A DNA stretch of 64,000 bases from Streptomyces puniciscabiei (GCF_006715785.1 NZ_VFNX01000001.1:2432501-2496500); one strand, 5' to 3'. Shown: positions 1 through 8,420, numbered from the stretch's first letter. A program made the numbers and translations. Notes: a model not told the origin generated them from the letters alone.

Positions 1-764
1 CTCTTCGGCGTCAGCGTGAACTTCAGCGGCATGCCCGTCTTCGCGTCGACGGCGATGCTGACGGCACCCACCGTGGTGCCGGACTGCCTGGGCTTGATCA
101 GCAGCTTGTAGGCGTCCCGGCCGGCGACCCGCTCGGTGCCGTCGACGGTGACGGACGTGGTGTCGTCCACCGACTTCAGCGCCTGGTCCGCGAAGTCCTT
201 CGGCGTGGCCGGCGGCTCGGCCTTGTGCTCCCTGCCGGAGTCGGCCGAGGTGCCGTGGTAGGCCTCGTTGGTCTTGCTGTTGTAGCCCCACACGTTCTTG
301 CCGTTGTGGATGAGGCTGTACTCGGAGCCGCTCTGCAGCAGCGACAGTTTCTGCTTCTCGGGGCCGTCGGCGGCGACGCGCAGCGTGTGCGTGCCGGAGA
401 CCAGCGAGGTGAGCTGGGACTGCGGGTCGGCGGAGGAGCCGCCGTCGGAGCCCTTGACGGCGCCGGAGGCCAGGCTGCTCTCCAGGCCGCCGAGGTCGGG
501 CAGGCCGAGGTCGGTGTCGATCCGCACGGTGCCGGACAGCTGCTGCACGTCCGACTTGGCGATCTTCTCGATGAGCTGCTGCGCGGTGATCCTGGGCAGG
601 TCGGGGTCCCCGGACGCGGCGAGCGCCGGGACCAGACCGATCGTGGCCGCCGCGACCCCCACCACGGCGACCGGGACCGCGTAGCGGGCGGCCCTGCGGC
701 GCCCGGGGTGCCGCTCCTCGTCCCGCCCGGCGTCCACTGCGTCGTCGGATTCGTACGGTGCCAT
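1..764 (-). CDS. LolA-like / DUF2092 lipoprotein-carrier-fold protein (3' end outside window)
   Basis: The frame starts with ATG at 764, behind a GGAGGT ribosome site about 7 bases upstream, and runs off the left edge, so the C-terminus is missing (about 254 residues seen). The N-terminus is charged (acidic, then an Arg-rich stretch) and is followed by one hydrophobic segment at about residues 25-45 (AVPVAVVGVAAATIGLVPAL). That fits a membrane-anchored or exported protein. The rest reads as the LolA/LppX-like half-barrel seen in actinobacterial outer-membrane-lipoprotein-carrier homologues: a repeated pattern of short beta strands, with the segments GTHTLRVAADGPEKQKLSL and YKLLIKPRQSGTTVGAVSIAVDAKTGMP. 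Actinobacteria lack Lol sorting, so a role in binding lipid or lipoprotein at the envelope is inference. A polyprenyl synthase gene lies upstream on the same strand, separated by a hairpin cluster. Confidence 0.8.
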   Translation of the reverse strand, partial: MAPYESDDAVDAGRDEERHPGRRRAARYAVPVAVVGVAAATIGLVPALAASGDPDLPRITAQQLIEKIAKSDVQQLSGTVRIDTDLGLPDLGGLESSLASGAVKGSDGGSSADPQSQLTSLVSGTHTLRVAADGPEKQKLSLLQSGSEYSLIHNGKNVWGYNSKTNEAYHGTSADSGREHKAEPPATPKDFADQALKSVDDTTSVTVDGTERVAGRDAYKLLIKPRQSGTTVGAVSIAVDAKTGMPLKFTLTPK

Positions 765-901
765 GTGTGCCTTACCTCCGTCGTCGGCGGCGGCTGTTCT
801 CACGCTGGTCCACCAGAGCCGCCATTCTCACCCGGATCGGTGAGGAGTGGTGATTTCCGTGGTTTCCATCTCACCAAATCAGCCATGAGGAAGCGTCAGA
901 C

Positions 902-999
902 CACGGAGCCAACTCCGTGTACGCCTGCGGTATGACACGTAGGGGGCGGAGCTCCGCCGACCCGTAGGGGTCTCACCGGAACGGAGGGCGCCCTACGGG
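902..999. repeat. Three inverted repeats upstream of the LolA-like gene
   Basis: This is part of the 355-base gap 765-1119. It holds a perfect 7-4-7 inverted repeat at 902-919 (CACGGAG, spacer CCAA, CTCCGTG), a 14-base palindrome at 945-958, and arms CCCGTAGGG (961-969) and CCCTACGGG (991-999) around a 21-base loop. No open frame with a ribosome site is visible. Together with the 42-base palindrome that follows, the gap carries four hairpins in about 165 bases. They could act as leader or operator elements for the LolA-like gene, which is transcribed leftward from this gap. Confidence 0.6.
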
Positions 1000-1022
1000 G
1001 TCGGGGGGAGTGCGGACGTACG

Positions 1023-1064
1023 GGTCGTATGGCCTGGCACGCGCGCGTGCCAGGCCATACGACC
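1023..1064 (-). terminator. Perfect 42-bp palindrome, probable terminator of the polyprenyl synthase gene
   Basis: The sequence is a perfect palindrome without loop (centre at 1043/1044, around GCGCGCGC), lying 56 bases past the stop of the polyprenyl synthase gene. A stem of about 20 base pairs with no T tract is the common form of Streptomyces terminator. Because it is fully symmetric it would form in either transcript, and it could also be a cruciform or protein site. Confidence 0.65.
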
Positions 1065-1119
1065 GCAGGCCCGTAGCGGCGGACGGCCGGAGGCGTACGG
1101 CGTGTCGGGTGACCGGGGG

Positions 1120-2130
1120 TCAGCCGGCGCGGTGGACCACCGCGTCGCACAGTTCCATCAGCGCGGCCTTGGCGTCGCACTCGCGCAGCGGCACCAGCGC
1201 GGCCCGCGCCTCCTCCGCGTACCGCACGGTGTCCCGGCGGGCCTGCTCCAGCGCGGGGTGGGCGCGCAGCGCGGCCAGCGCCTCGGCGTGCCGGGCGTCG
1301 TCGCTGAGATCGGAGTCGAGCAGCTCGCACAGCGCGATGTCCTCGGCCAGGCCCAGGCGGGCGGCGCGCTCGCGCAGCCGGAGCACGGGCAGCGTCGGGA
1401 TGCCCTCGCGCAGGTCGGTGCCCGGGGTCTTGCCGGACTCGTGCGAGTCGGAGGCGATGTCCAGGACGTCGTCGGCGAGCTGGAAGGCGACGCCGAGCCG
1501 CTCGCCGTACTGGGTGAGCACGTCCACGACCGTCTCGTCGGCACCGGACATCATCGCGCCGAACCGGCACGACACCGCCACCAGTGAGCCCGTCTTGCCG
1601 CCGAGCACGTCCAGGTAGTGCTCGACCGGGTCGCGGCCGTCGGAGGGGCCGGCGGTCTCCAGGATCTGGCCGGTGACCAGCCGCTCGAACGCCAGGGCCT
1701 GCACCCGGACCGCCTCGGGGCCGAGGTCGGCGAGGATCTGGGAGGCACGGGCGAAGAGGAAGTCACCGGTGAGCACCGCGACGGAGTTGCCCCAGCGGGT
1801 GTTGGCGCTGTCCACGCCGCGGCGCACGGCCGCCTCGTCCATGACGTCGTCGTGGTACAGCGTGGCGAGGTGGGTCAGCTCCACGACCACGGCCGAAGGC
1901 ACGATGCCCGGCGCGTAGGGGTCGCCGAACTGGGCCGCGAGCATCACGAGCAGCGGCCGGAACCGCTTCCCGCCGGCTCGCACGAGGTGCTGCGCGGCCT
2001 CCGTGATGAACGGGACCTCGCTCTTGGTGGCCTCGAGCAAGCCTTCCTCGACAGCCGCCAATCCGGCCTGGACATCGGCTTCCAGAGCCTGGTCCCGCAC
2101 GCTCAGCCCGAACGGCCCGACGACGGTCAC
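1120..2130 (-). CDS. Long-chain all-trans polyprenyl diphosphate synthase
   Basis: The 336-residue product condenses isopentenyl diphosphate units onto an allylic primer. It shows the full class I prenyltransferase set: GGKRFRP at 53-59, the first aspartate-rich motif DDVMD at 94-98, KTGS near 179, and the second motif DDVLD at 220-224 within FQLADDVLD. Residues just before the first motif are small or leucine (THLATLYH), typical of synthases making C35-C50 chains rather than farnesyl or geranylgeranyl diphosphate. In Streptomyces this housekeeping enzyme supplies the menaquinone side chain. That fits the many menaquinone genes in this window, although the chain length cannot be read from sequence alone. 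The GTG start at 2130 has an AGGAGACC ribosome site. The gene is monocistronic, with a palindromic terminator downstream. Confidence 0.9.
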   Translation of the reverse strand: MTVVGPFGLSVRDQALEADVQAGLAAVEEGLLEATKSEVPFITEAAQHLVRAGGKRFRPLLVMLAAQFGDPYAPGIVPSAVVVELTHLATLYHDDVMDEAAVRRGVDSANTRWGNSVAVLTGDFLFARASQILADLGPEAVRVQALAFERLVTGQILETAGPSDGRDPVEHYLDVLGGKTGSLVAVSCRFGAMMSGADETVVDVLTQYGERLGVAFQLADDVLDIASDSHESGKTPGTDLREGIPTLPVLRLRERAARLGLAEDIALCELLDSDLSDDARHAEALAALRAHPALEQARRDTVRYAEEARAALVPLRECDAKAALMELCDAVVHRAG

Positions 2131-2684
2131 GAGGGGTCTCCTGTCTGCTGGTGTCTGCTGGCGATTACACGGTTTGTCGATAGGTCGCTGCCATCACTCA
2201 AGTCAGCGTATCCGGTCCCTGTTCGATCACCGATAGCGCCCACCGGTCCAGCCCGGGCGGTATCGGATCACGACCGGTATGTTTTTGATCAAGTGATAAG
2301 AGCGGACATTTAGTGACTTAACAGGAATCCGCACCCTGTGTCGCGAACCGAGGGGCGGGCGGAGTAACGCCTGTCACCCGATCCGCCCAAATCCCTCATG
2401 TCCGATTTAAAATACTTTGTTATTTCGTGAGTTGGGTCACGCACGGTCGAGCGCAACCCCTGCCACCAGGAACCCGCCAGACTACCTTCACCCCTTGCCC
2501 CGAGGGCGAGTTGAGGATTGGCTGCCGCAAAGGATCAAGTGTCTCAAACGGCACAGATCATGGTCAAACTGGGCGTTGTGTGATTCCAGTACTTGTTCCC
2601 GACATGTGCTCTCGCATACGTTCCGGGCCGTCGGGCGGACGCCGAATCCTGCCGCCGCCCGCGTGAACCCATCGACGAACTCAT
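2131..2684. other. Divergent intergenic region
   Basis: The region separates the leftward polyprenyl synthase from the rightward riboswitch leader. It is more AT-rich than its surroundings (notably 2270-2330 and 2400-2425, TTTAAAATACTTTGTTATT), as expected for promoters on both sides. A 10-base direct repeat (TGTCTGCTGG twice) sits at 2142-2161. Open frames here have no credible ribosome site or codon bias. Confidence 0.5.
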
Positions 2685-2840
2685 TCGTACGGCAGGAGCG
2701 GGGGACCCAGGTAAGTCCGCCGGACCGGTCGGCACACGCCGCACCGGAACGGCTAGGGGTGAAGCCATGTCCTCTCACGAAGGGCGCGGCCGGGCACCTC
2801 CCCGCCCGAACCCGACAGCTCACCTCGCAGGCGCCGGAGA
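2685..2840 (+). ncRNA. c-di-AMP riboswitch (ydaO-yuaA class)
   Basis: The leader carries the conserved blocks of the ydaO class in order: GGGGGACCCAGGTAAGTCCG from 2701, GGGGTGAAGCC at 2756-2766, and CCGCCCGAACCCGACAGCTC then ACCTCGCAGGCG at 2802-2833. It ends just before the ribosome site of a secreted lytic transglycosylase. This riboswitch class binds c-di-AMP and in Streptomyces is known to sit ahead of cell-wall hydrolase genes such as rpfA, where ligand lowers expression. An ATG at 2767 and an upstream frame from 2593 lie inside the aptamer and are not used as starts here. Confidence 0.93.
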
Positions 2841-2850
2841 GGACTTCCCC

Positions 2851-3345
2851 ATGCCTGCTGCCCCTCAGCACCGCCGCCCCCGCGCCAACCGTCTCGCCCG
2901 CGTCCTCGCCGTCGCAGGCACCGGCGCCGCCGTCCTCGCCCTGCCGCTCATCGGTGCCACCAGCGCCTCCGCGGCTACCGGCACGACCACCACCAAGACG
3001 GCCTCCACCACCCTCGCGGGCTACCCGAACAACCTCGACGGCTGGATCCGCGAGTCCCTCGCGATCATGGCCCAGAAGGGCATTCCGGGCACCTACGACG
3101 GCATCCACCGCAACGTCATACGGGAGTCCGCCGGCAACCCGAAGGCCATCAACCTCTGGGACTCCAACGCCGCCAAGGGCATCCCGTCCAAGGGCCTGCT
3201 CCAGGTGATCGACCCGACCTTCAACGCGTACCACGTGGCCGGCACCTCCTTCGACCCCTACGACCCGGTCGCCAACATCACCGCGGCCTGCAACTACGCC
3301 GCCGCGCGCTACGGGTCGATCGACAACGTGTCCAGCGCGTACTGA
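2851..3345 (+). CDS. Secreted SLT-type lytic transglycosylase
   Basis: A 164-residue product with an Arg-rich n-region, a hydrophobic core at about 17-36 and an Ala-x-Ala cleavage region near 40-42, so it is exported. The mature part is a lysozyme-like SLT fold: the catalytic Glu92 sits in VIRESAGNP, followed by SKGLLQVIDPTF and the C-terminal NITAACNYAAARYG helix typical of the family. It would cleave peptidoglycan glycan strands with 1,6-anhydro product. The ATG at 2851 has GGAGAGGA 7-8 bases upstream. Control by the c-di-AMP riboswitch immediately before it links wall hydrolysis to the second messenger, as with the resuscitation-promoting factors. Confidence 0.9.
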   Translation: MPAAPQHRRPRANRLARVLAVAGTGAAVLALPLIGATSASAATGTTTTKTASTTLAGYPNNLDGWIRESLAIMAQKGIPGTYDGIHRNVIRESAGNPKAINLWDSNAAKGIPSKGLLQVIDPTFNAYHVAGTSFDPYDPVANITAACNYAAARYGSIDNVSSAY

Positions 3346-3369
3346 CGGTCCCGCCGACCGGCACGGCAT

Positions 3370-3420
3370 CGGCCGCCCGGAGTGTGCCCCGACCTGACGG
3401 AGGGGCGCGCCGGGCGGCCG
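3370..3420. terminator. Bidirectional terminator between convergent genes
   Basis: Eleven-base arms CGGCCGCCCGG (3370-3380) and CCGGGCGGCCG (3410-3420) pair perfectly. A second inner stem (GTGCCCC with GGGGCGC) lies inside the loop. The hairpin is between the transglycosylase and the leftward HAD gene and could serve both. Confidence 0.7.
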
Positions 3421-3459
3421 TCGCCGTCCGCGGCGGGCGGTCGCCTACTGATGTGCCGG

Positions 3460-4272
3460 TCAGTCGGTCGGGAACAGTCTTTCGAGGACGGCGGCGATGC
3501 CGTCGTCCTCGTTCGACAGGGTGACCTCGTCGGCCACCGCCTTCAGTTCGGGATGCGCGTTGGCCATGGCGACCCCGTGTCCGGCCCACTCGAACATCGG
3601 GATGTCGTTGGGCATGTCGCCGAACGCCAGGGCCGCCTCCGCCGCGATCCCGAGCCGCTCGGCGGCCAGCGCGAGGCCGGCCGCCTTGGTCACCCCCGAC
3701 GGCTGGAGCTCCACGGTCCCCGGCCCCGACATGGTGACGGTCGCGAGCGAGCCCACCACCGCGCGCGCGATGGCCGCCAACTCGTCGTCGGGCAGGGCGG
3801 CATGGCGCAGCAGCACCTTGCTGATCGGCGCGCACCACAGGTCGTCGCGCCGGTCGACCCGGACCGCGGGCAGGGTCGGGTGCGGCATCCGGTACCCGGG
3901 CTCGATCAGCGTGAGCCCGTCGACCCCGTCCTGGTCGACGGCCGCGTACACCTGCCCCACCTCGGCCTCGATCTTGCCGAGCGCCGTCTCGGCCAGTTCC
4001 CGGTCCAGCCGGACCGACCACAGCAGACGGCCCGTTCCGGCGTCGTAGACCTGTGCGCCCTGCCCGCACACCGCGAGCCCCGTGCAGCCGAGGTGCGCGA
4101 GGAGCTGCCGTACCCGCGGGGCCGGGCGGCCCGTCACCACCAGGTGCCGGGCACCGGCCCGCGCCACCCGCGCGAGCGCGGCGAGCGACCGGTCGGAGAC
4201 ACTGTCGTCGCCGCGCAGCAGTGTTCCGTCCAGGTCGGTGGCGATCAGTGCATATGCGGGTGAGGCTGCCAT
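3460..4272 (-). CDS. Cof-type HAD-IIB phosphatase
   Basis: The 270-residue product is a haloacid-dehalogenase superfamily hydrolase of the Cof/YidA kind. Motif I is DLDGTL (13-18) with nucleophile and acid/base aspartates, motif II is the VTGRP segment near 46, and motif IV is FGDMPNDIPMFEWAG near the end. The C2-type cap lies between motifs II and IV. Such enzymes dephosphorylate small phosphorylated metabolites (sugar phosphates, flavin or pyridoxal phosphates), and the substrate cannot be predicted. ATG at 4272. The gene stands alone, convergent with the transglycosylase. Confidence 0.9.
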   Translation of the reverse strand: MAASPAYALIATDLDGTLLRGDDSVSDRSLAALARVARAGARHLVVTGRPAPRVRQLLAHLGCTGLAVCGQGAQVYDAGTGRLLWSVRLDRELAETALGKIEAEVGQVYAAVDQDGVDGLTLIEPGYRMPHPTLPAVRVDRRDDLWCAPISKVLLRHAALPDDELAAIARAVVGSLATVTMSGPGTVELQPSGVTKAAGLALAAERLGIAAEAALAFGDMPNDIPMFEWAGHGVAMANAHPELKAVADEVTLSNEDDGIAAVLERLFPTD

Positions 4273-4408
4273 GATCAGAGAATACGGATACCGGGCCCCG
4301 CCGACTCACCTTGTCGCCCTGCGCACTTACGTGCTGGTCCACCCCAAGTGGTGCCTCTTGTCCCCGGGTTGATGAGCGTGCACGGGCGCGATCAGGCGGC
4401 CGGCGGCC

Positions 4409-5611
4409 TCAGCCGTGGGCCGACGCCAGGTGTTTCGCCAGGCGCGGTGAGGCGAACTCCGTGCCGCAGACGAAACGCATCACCGGGCCGTACGACGACG
4501 CCGCCGGCAGACCGGTGAAGTACAGGCCGGGAACGGACGAGACGAAGCCGGGGCCGAGCTTCGGCGTGCCGCGGCTCACCGCGAGCCGGGTGCGCAGTTC
4601 GTGGCCGAGGAAGTCCATCGCCGCGACGTCGACGCGGTAGCCGGTGGCGGCGATGACGTGGTCGGCGGTGAGCCGCTCGGTGTGCCCGCCGTGGGTGCGG
4701 ACGGTGAGGACGGGGCTGCCGCCCGCTGCCTCGGCGCTCATCACCCGCTCCACGTCCTGCACCTGCACCGCGCTCTCGAAGCGCTCGCGCAGCCACCACG
4801 CGCCGAGCGGCCCGAGGACCCGGCGGACCAGGAAGTGGCGGGTGGCCTCGGGCAGGTAGCGGTAGGGGTGCGGGTAGTAGCTGAACGCCCACAGCGACCA
4901 CGCGCGGCCGAACGGGGACTCGGGGCGCAGCTTCGGCTGGTCCCAGGGCGGGGCGCCGAAGGCCACCCGGCCGCGGCCGCGCGCGACCACACGCACGCGT
5001 GCCCCCGCCTCGGCGGCGAGCGCCGCGGTCTCCAGCGCGGACTGGCCGGCGCCGACCACGATGAGGTCCTTGCCGGCGAAACGGCTCAGGTCGTGGTGCT
5101 GGGAGCTGTGCGAGACCGGGCCGGTGGGCGCCGGTCCGTCGGCCGCGGCTTCCGCGAGCTCCGCCGGCAGATGCGCGAGGCCCGACAGCCCGGTGGCCAC
5201 GACGACCGCGCGCGCGGTGAACATCTCCCCCGAGTCCAGCTTCAGTTCGAAGCCGCCGCTCTTGTCGCGGTCCACCGAGACGACCCGGACCCCCTCCAGG
5301 TCGGGGACGAGCTTCTGCTGGAACCACTCGCCGTAGGCGATGAAGGTCTCCACCGGGATGATGTCCTCGTCGGTCACCAGGCGGCGGATGCCGGCCGCGT
5401 CGCAGTAGTCGGCGAGGGTGTGGCCGGGCTGCGGGCAGTCGAGGTTCGAGGCGGCGGGTGTCGACTTCAGGAGCATGCCCTCGGGCATGTGGTCGCGCCA
5501 GCTGACCATGGGGTCACCGAAGACGCGGACGGGGATGCCGCGCGCCCGCAGATGGGCGGCGGTGGACAGGCCGAACGGCCCGGCCCCGATGACTGCAACC
5601 GGTCGAGTCAC
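4409..5611 (-). CDS. FMO-like FAD/NAD(P)-dependent oxidoreductase
   Basis: The product has about 400 residues with two dinucleotide-binding sites: the N-terminal GAGPFG fingerprint at 9-14 for FAD, and VVGAGQSALETAA in the middle for NAD(P)H. A VSHSSQHHDL segment precedes the second site, as in flavin-containing monooxygenases and lysine or ornithine N-hydroxylases. The C-terminal VPGLYFTGLPAA segment is the usual FAD-closing strand. GTG at 5611 is chosen because GGGAGGG lies about 6 bases upstream; an upstream GTG at 5641 has no properly spaced ribosome site. It follows the ATP-grasp gene by 45 bases and is probably co-transcribed. That suggests a small biosynthetic or tailoring pair, but the substrate is unknown. 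Confidence 0.85.
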   Translation of the reverse strand: MTRPVAVIGAGPFGLSTAAHLRARGIPVRVFGDPMVSWRDHMPEGMLLKSTPAASNLDCPQPGHTLADYCDAAGIRRLVTDEDIIPVETFIAYGEWFQQKLVPDLEGVRVVSVDRDKSGGFELKLDSGEMFTARAVVVATGLSGLAHLPAELAEAAADGPAPTGPVSHSSQHHDLSRFAGKDLIVVGAGQSALETAALAAEAGARVRVVARGRGRVAFGAPPWDQPKLRPESPFGRAWSLWAFSYYPHPYRYLPEATRHFLVRRVLGPLGAWWLRERFESAVQVQDVERVMSAEAAGGSPVLTVRTHGGHTERLTADHVIAATGYRVDVAAMDFLGHELRTRLAVSRGTPKLGPGFVSSVPGLYFTGLPAASSYGPVMRFVCGTEFASPRLAKHLASAHG

Positions 5612-5656
5612 GAAGTCCCTCCCCAGGACATGGTGCGCCACTCTCCGTGGCCTTGC

Positions 5657-6919
5657 CTACTTCGTGGAGGTGCTGCCGCGGCGGTTGGTCCGCCACAGCT
5701 GGTAGAGGTGCTTCGCGCCCGGGCGCACGAAGCGGGCGAGCATCGTGAGGAACGGCAACGGGTCGTCACCCGCGAGCCAGGCCAGCTCGGTCCCGCTCGC
5801 CTTCGCCGGCGCGTGCGGCGTCGTATAGCCGCTGCGGCGGTAGGCGAGGAGAGCGGGCAGGTCGATGTTCTCCACGATGTAGCGCCGGCCGGCCCGCTGT
5901 TCCCCCTCCGGGACGGGGCGGCCGGTCAGGTTCAGATGCATCGCGCGTACGACGTCCACGCCCGACTCGTTCTCGAACAGCCGGAACTGGGCGCCCATGC
6001 GCGGGTTGAAGTCGAGGAGCTTGTACCGTCCGTCGCGCCGGTCGAAGCGCAGGTCGAGGTCGATGATGCCGCTGTAGCCGATCTGTTTGATGAAACGCGC
6101 GGCGAGGTCGGTGAGTTCCGGGTTGTCGACGACGTACGCGTTCGCCGTCATGCCGGCGTGCGGCGGCCAGGAGCGGACCTTGACGCCGGTGAACATCGCG
6201 AGGGGACTTGCGTCCTGGTCGAAGCAGGCGTGCACGATCCAGTCCTCGGCCTCCTCGCGCGGCAGGTACTCCTGGAGGATCACCCCCGGCCGCGTGCCCC
6301 AGTCGCGGGCCAGGGCGAGCAGGCCCTGGCGGGTGGCGATCCGCGTGGTGCCGCCCACGGCGGGCCGGGTGCGCCGGACGAACGCCTCCCGGTTCTTGGC
6401 CACCACTGGGAAGCGCGCCGTGTCGGCGAAGGCGACGACGTCCTCGTACGACTCCGGGAACGCCGACGCGGGGCTCGCGATGCCGTGCTCCACGCACAGT
6501 TCGTGCAGGCCCTGCTTGCTGGCGAGCCGGCGCGGCAGCGCGGGGTCGACACGCGGGAACAGAAAGGAACCGGCCAGCTCTTCCTGGTGCTCGGCGATCA
6601 GTACGGCGGCCTCCTCGTCCGTGGGGACGAGAACGGCGGGGCGGCCGATGCGGCGGCCGACGCGCAGCAGGCCCTCGACCAGATGGCCGGGTTCCTCCGC
6701 ACCGGTCGTCGGCCACACGAAGGCCTTCTTCAGGTAGCGCGAGGAGGCCGCGGGCGTGTAGGCGTCCTCGGTGATGGCGTACATGGGCACGCCGAGCCGG
6801 CCCAGGCTGCGGATCGCGCCGACGCCGCCGTGGTGCAGCGGATAGTCGCCGAACTTGACGATCAGTCCCGGTACGTCCCGGTCCGCCTCGAACGGCACAC
6901 CGACGGTGTCTCCGGCCAC
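5657..6919 (-). CDS. ATP-grasp family ligase
   Basis: A product of about 420 residues with the carboxylate-amine ligase ATP-grasp layout: an N-terminal Rossmann-like part (GGVGAIRSLGRLGVPMYAI), a central nucleotide-binding part (FPVVAKNREAF near residue 150; VILQEYLPREEAEDWIVHACF), and a C-terminal metal/ATP site with DLDLRFDRRDGRYKLLDFNP, where Asp and Asn coordinate magnesium. Such enzymes join a carboxylate to an amine through an acyl phosphate. Two in-frame GTG codons (6919 and 6931) both follow G-rich ribosome-like sequence; 6919 is used here. The gene is first in a two-gene unit with the FMO-like oxidoreductase and is divergent from fahA. The substrate is not predictable. Confidence 0.82.
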   Translation of the reverse strand: MAGDTVGVPFEADRDVPGLIVKFGDYPLHHGGVGAIRSLGRLGVPMYAITEDAYTPAASSRYLKKAFVWPTTGAEEPGHLVEGLLRVGRRIGRPAVLVPTDEEAAVLIAEHQEELAGSFLFPRVDPALPRRLASKQGLHELCVEHGIASPASAFPESYEDVVAFADTARFPVVAKNREAFVRRTRPAVGGTTRIATRQGLLALARDWGTRPGVILQEYLPREEAEDWIVHACFDQDASPLAMFTGVKVRSWPPHAGMTANAYVVDNPELTDLAARFIKQIGYSGIIDLDLRFDRRDGRYKLLDFNPRMGAQFRLFENESGVDVVRAMHLNLTGRPVPEGEQRAGRRYIVENIDLPALLAYRRSGYTTPHAPAKASGTELAWLAGDDPLPFLTMLARFVRPGAKHLYQLWRTNRRGSTSTK

Positions 6920-7055
6920 GGGTCCCCCCACGTGTCCCCCCAATGGAACGGACCCACCCCGTCCGTGTCCCCAAAGGACGCTAAGCCGGAATTGCCGCCT
7001 CCGACAAGGCCTATTCGGACATTGCGAACTCTTTAGACAGGGTGCGAGCAACCTT

Positions 7056-7070
7056 TCGAAGCCTCTTCGA
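7056..7070. promoter_or_regulatory. Inverted repeat between divergent ATP-grasp and fahA genes
   Basis: TCGAAG-CCT-CTTCGA is a perfect 6-3-6 inverted repeat, flanked on both sides by CCTTTCG. It lies in the AT-richer 283-base divergent region and is a plausible operator. No regulator gene is adjacent. Confidence 0.35.
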
Positions 7071-7202
7071 CACGACCTTTCGGACACCGTGACGGGTGCC
7101 GCAGAAGGCTCTGCCCAAGACACGCATCACGGCCGTAACGTGTGGCGCGACCACATGGAACGAGCGCCATGCACGGCCCGGCTGAGAGTGAGGCAGCACC
7201 CC

Positions 7203-8420
7203 ATGCCCCCCTTCGACGTCCCCGAGGGCGACCCCTTCGGCCCACACAACCTTCCCTATGGCGTGTTCTCGCCCTCCGGCAGCACGGAGCGGAGGGTCGG
7301 CGTCCGGCTCGGAGACCAGGTCCTCGACGCTGGTGCCGCGGCCGCCGCCCTCGGCTCGCCGCACCACGCGCTGCTCGCGCGGCCCACCCTCAACACGCTG
7401 CTGGCCGCCGGCCGCCCGGCCTGGACGGAGGTACGGCGCGCCGTCACGGCCTGGGTCACGGACCCCGCGCACCGCGAGGCCGTCGAGCCGTTGTTCCACC
7501 CCCTGTCCGAGGTGACCCTGCACCTGCCCTTCGAGGTGGCGGACTACGTCGACTTCTACGCCTCGGAGAACCACGCCCGCAACGTCGGCCGGATCTTCCG
7601 CCCGGACGCCGAGGACTCCCTCACCCCCAACTGGAAGCACCTGCCGATCGGTTACCACGGCCGCTCCGGCACGGTCGTCGTCTCCGGCACGGACGTCGTA
7701 CGGCCGTCCGGGCAGCGCAAGGGCCCGGCCGATCCGGCACCCGTCTTCGGCCCGTCGATCCGGCTGGACATCGAGGCCGAGGTCGGCTTCGTCGTGGGCG
7801 TGCCGTCCGCGCTGGGCCGGCCGGTCACGCTCGGCGACTTCCGCGAGCACGTCTTCGGGCTGTGCCTGCTGAACGACTGGTCCGCACGGGACATCCAGGC
7901 CTGGGAGTACGTTCCCCTCGGCCCCTTCCTCGGCAAGTCCTTCGCGACCTCGGTGTCGGCATGGATCACTCCGCTGGAAGCGCTGGACCACGCGCGCGTG
8001 GCGCCTCCGGAGCGCACGCACCCGCTGCTGCCCTACCTGGACGACTCGGCTCCGGGCATCGAGCCCGGCGGCTACGACCTGCGGATCTCCATCGCCGTCA
8101 ACGGCCAAGTGGTCTCCGAGCCGCCTTTTTCGACCATGTACTGGACCGCCGCCCAGCAACTCGCCCACATGACGGTGAACGGCGCCTCGCTGCGCACCGG
8201 CGACCTGTACGGCTCGGGCACGGTGAGCGGCCCCGAGGAGCGTCAGCGCGGCTCGCTGCTGGAGCTGACCTGGAACGGCCGCGACCCCCTGGAACTCCCG
8301 GAGGGCAAGCGGGCCTTCCTGGAGGACGGTGACGTGGTGACCCTGTCGGCCTGGGCCCCCGGCGCGGACGGACGCCGGGTCGGACTCGGGGAGGTCAGCG
8401 GACGGGTCGTGGCGGGGTGA
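7203..8420 (+). CDS. fahA: Fumarylacetoacetase (tyrosine degradation)
   Basis: The 405-residue product matches the length and layout of two-domain fumarylacetoacetases. It has an N-terminal SH3-like domain (NLPYGVFSP) and the catalytic FAH domain with DFYASENHARNVGRIFRP, the metal-ligand segment DIEAEVGFVVG (E-x-E) and LNDWSARDIQAWEYVPLGPFLGKSF. It hydrolyses 4-fumarylacetoacetate to fumarate and acetoacetate, the last step of homogentisate catabolism. ATG at 7203 follows GTGAGG. The other homogentisate genes are not in this window, so fahA acts as a stand-alone gene here, as is common in Streptomyces. A hairpin terminator follows. Confidence 0.95.
   Translation: MPPFDVPEGDPFGPHNLPYGVFSPSGSTERRVGVRLGDQVLDAGAAAAALGSPHHALLARPTLNTLLAAGRPAWTEVRRAVTAWVTDPAHREAVEPLFHPLSEVTLHLPFEVADYVDFYASENHARNVGRIFRPDAEDSLTPNWKHLPIGYHGRSGTVVVSGTDVVRPSGQRKGPADPAPVFGPSIRLDIEAEVGFVVGVPSALGRPVTLGDFREHVFGLCLLNDWSARDIQAWEYVPLGPFLGKSFATSVSAWITPLEALDHARVAPPERTHPLLPYLDDSAPGIEPGGYDLRISIAVNGQVVSEPPFSTMYWTAAQQLAHMTVNGASLRTGDLYGSGTVSGPEERQRGSLLELTWNGRDPLELPEGKRAFLEDGDVVTLSAWAPGADGRRVGLGEVSGRVVAG

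Noticed and set aside
2767..2850. ATG 2767 as start of the lytic transglycosylase, or of a separate gene
   Set aside because: It lies inside the conserved core of the c-di-AMP aptamer. The ATG at 2851 has a proper ribosome site and opens a signal peptide.
4601..7036. An 811-codon plus-strand frame
   Set aside because: Antisense to the flavoprotein and ATP-grasp genes, low complexity, no recognisable fold.
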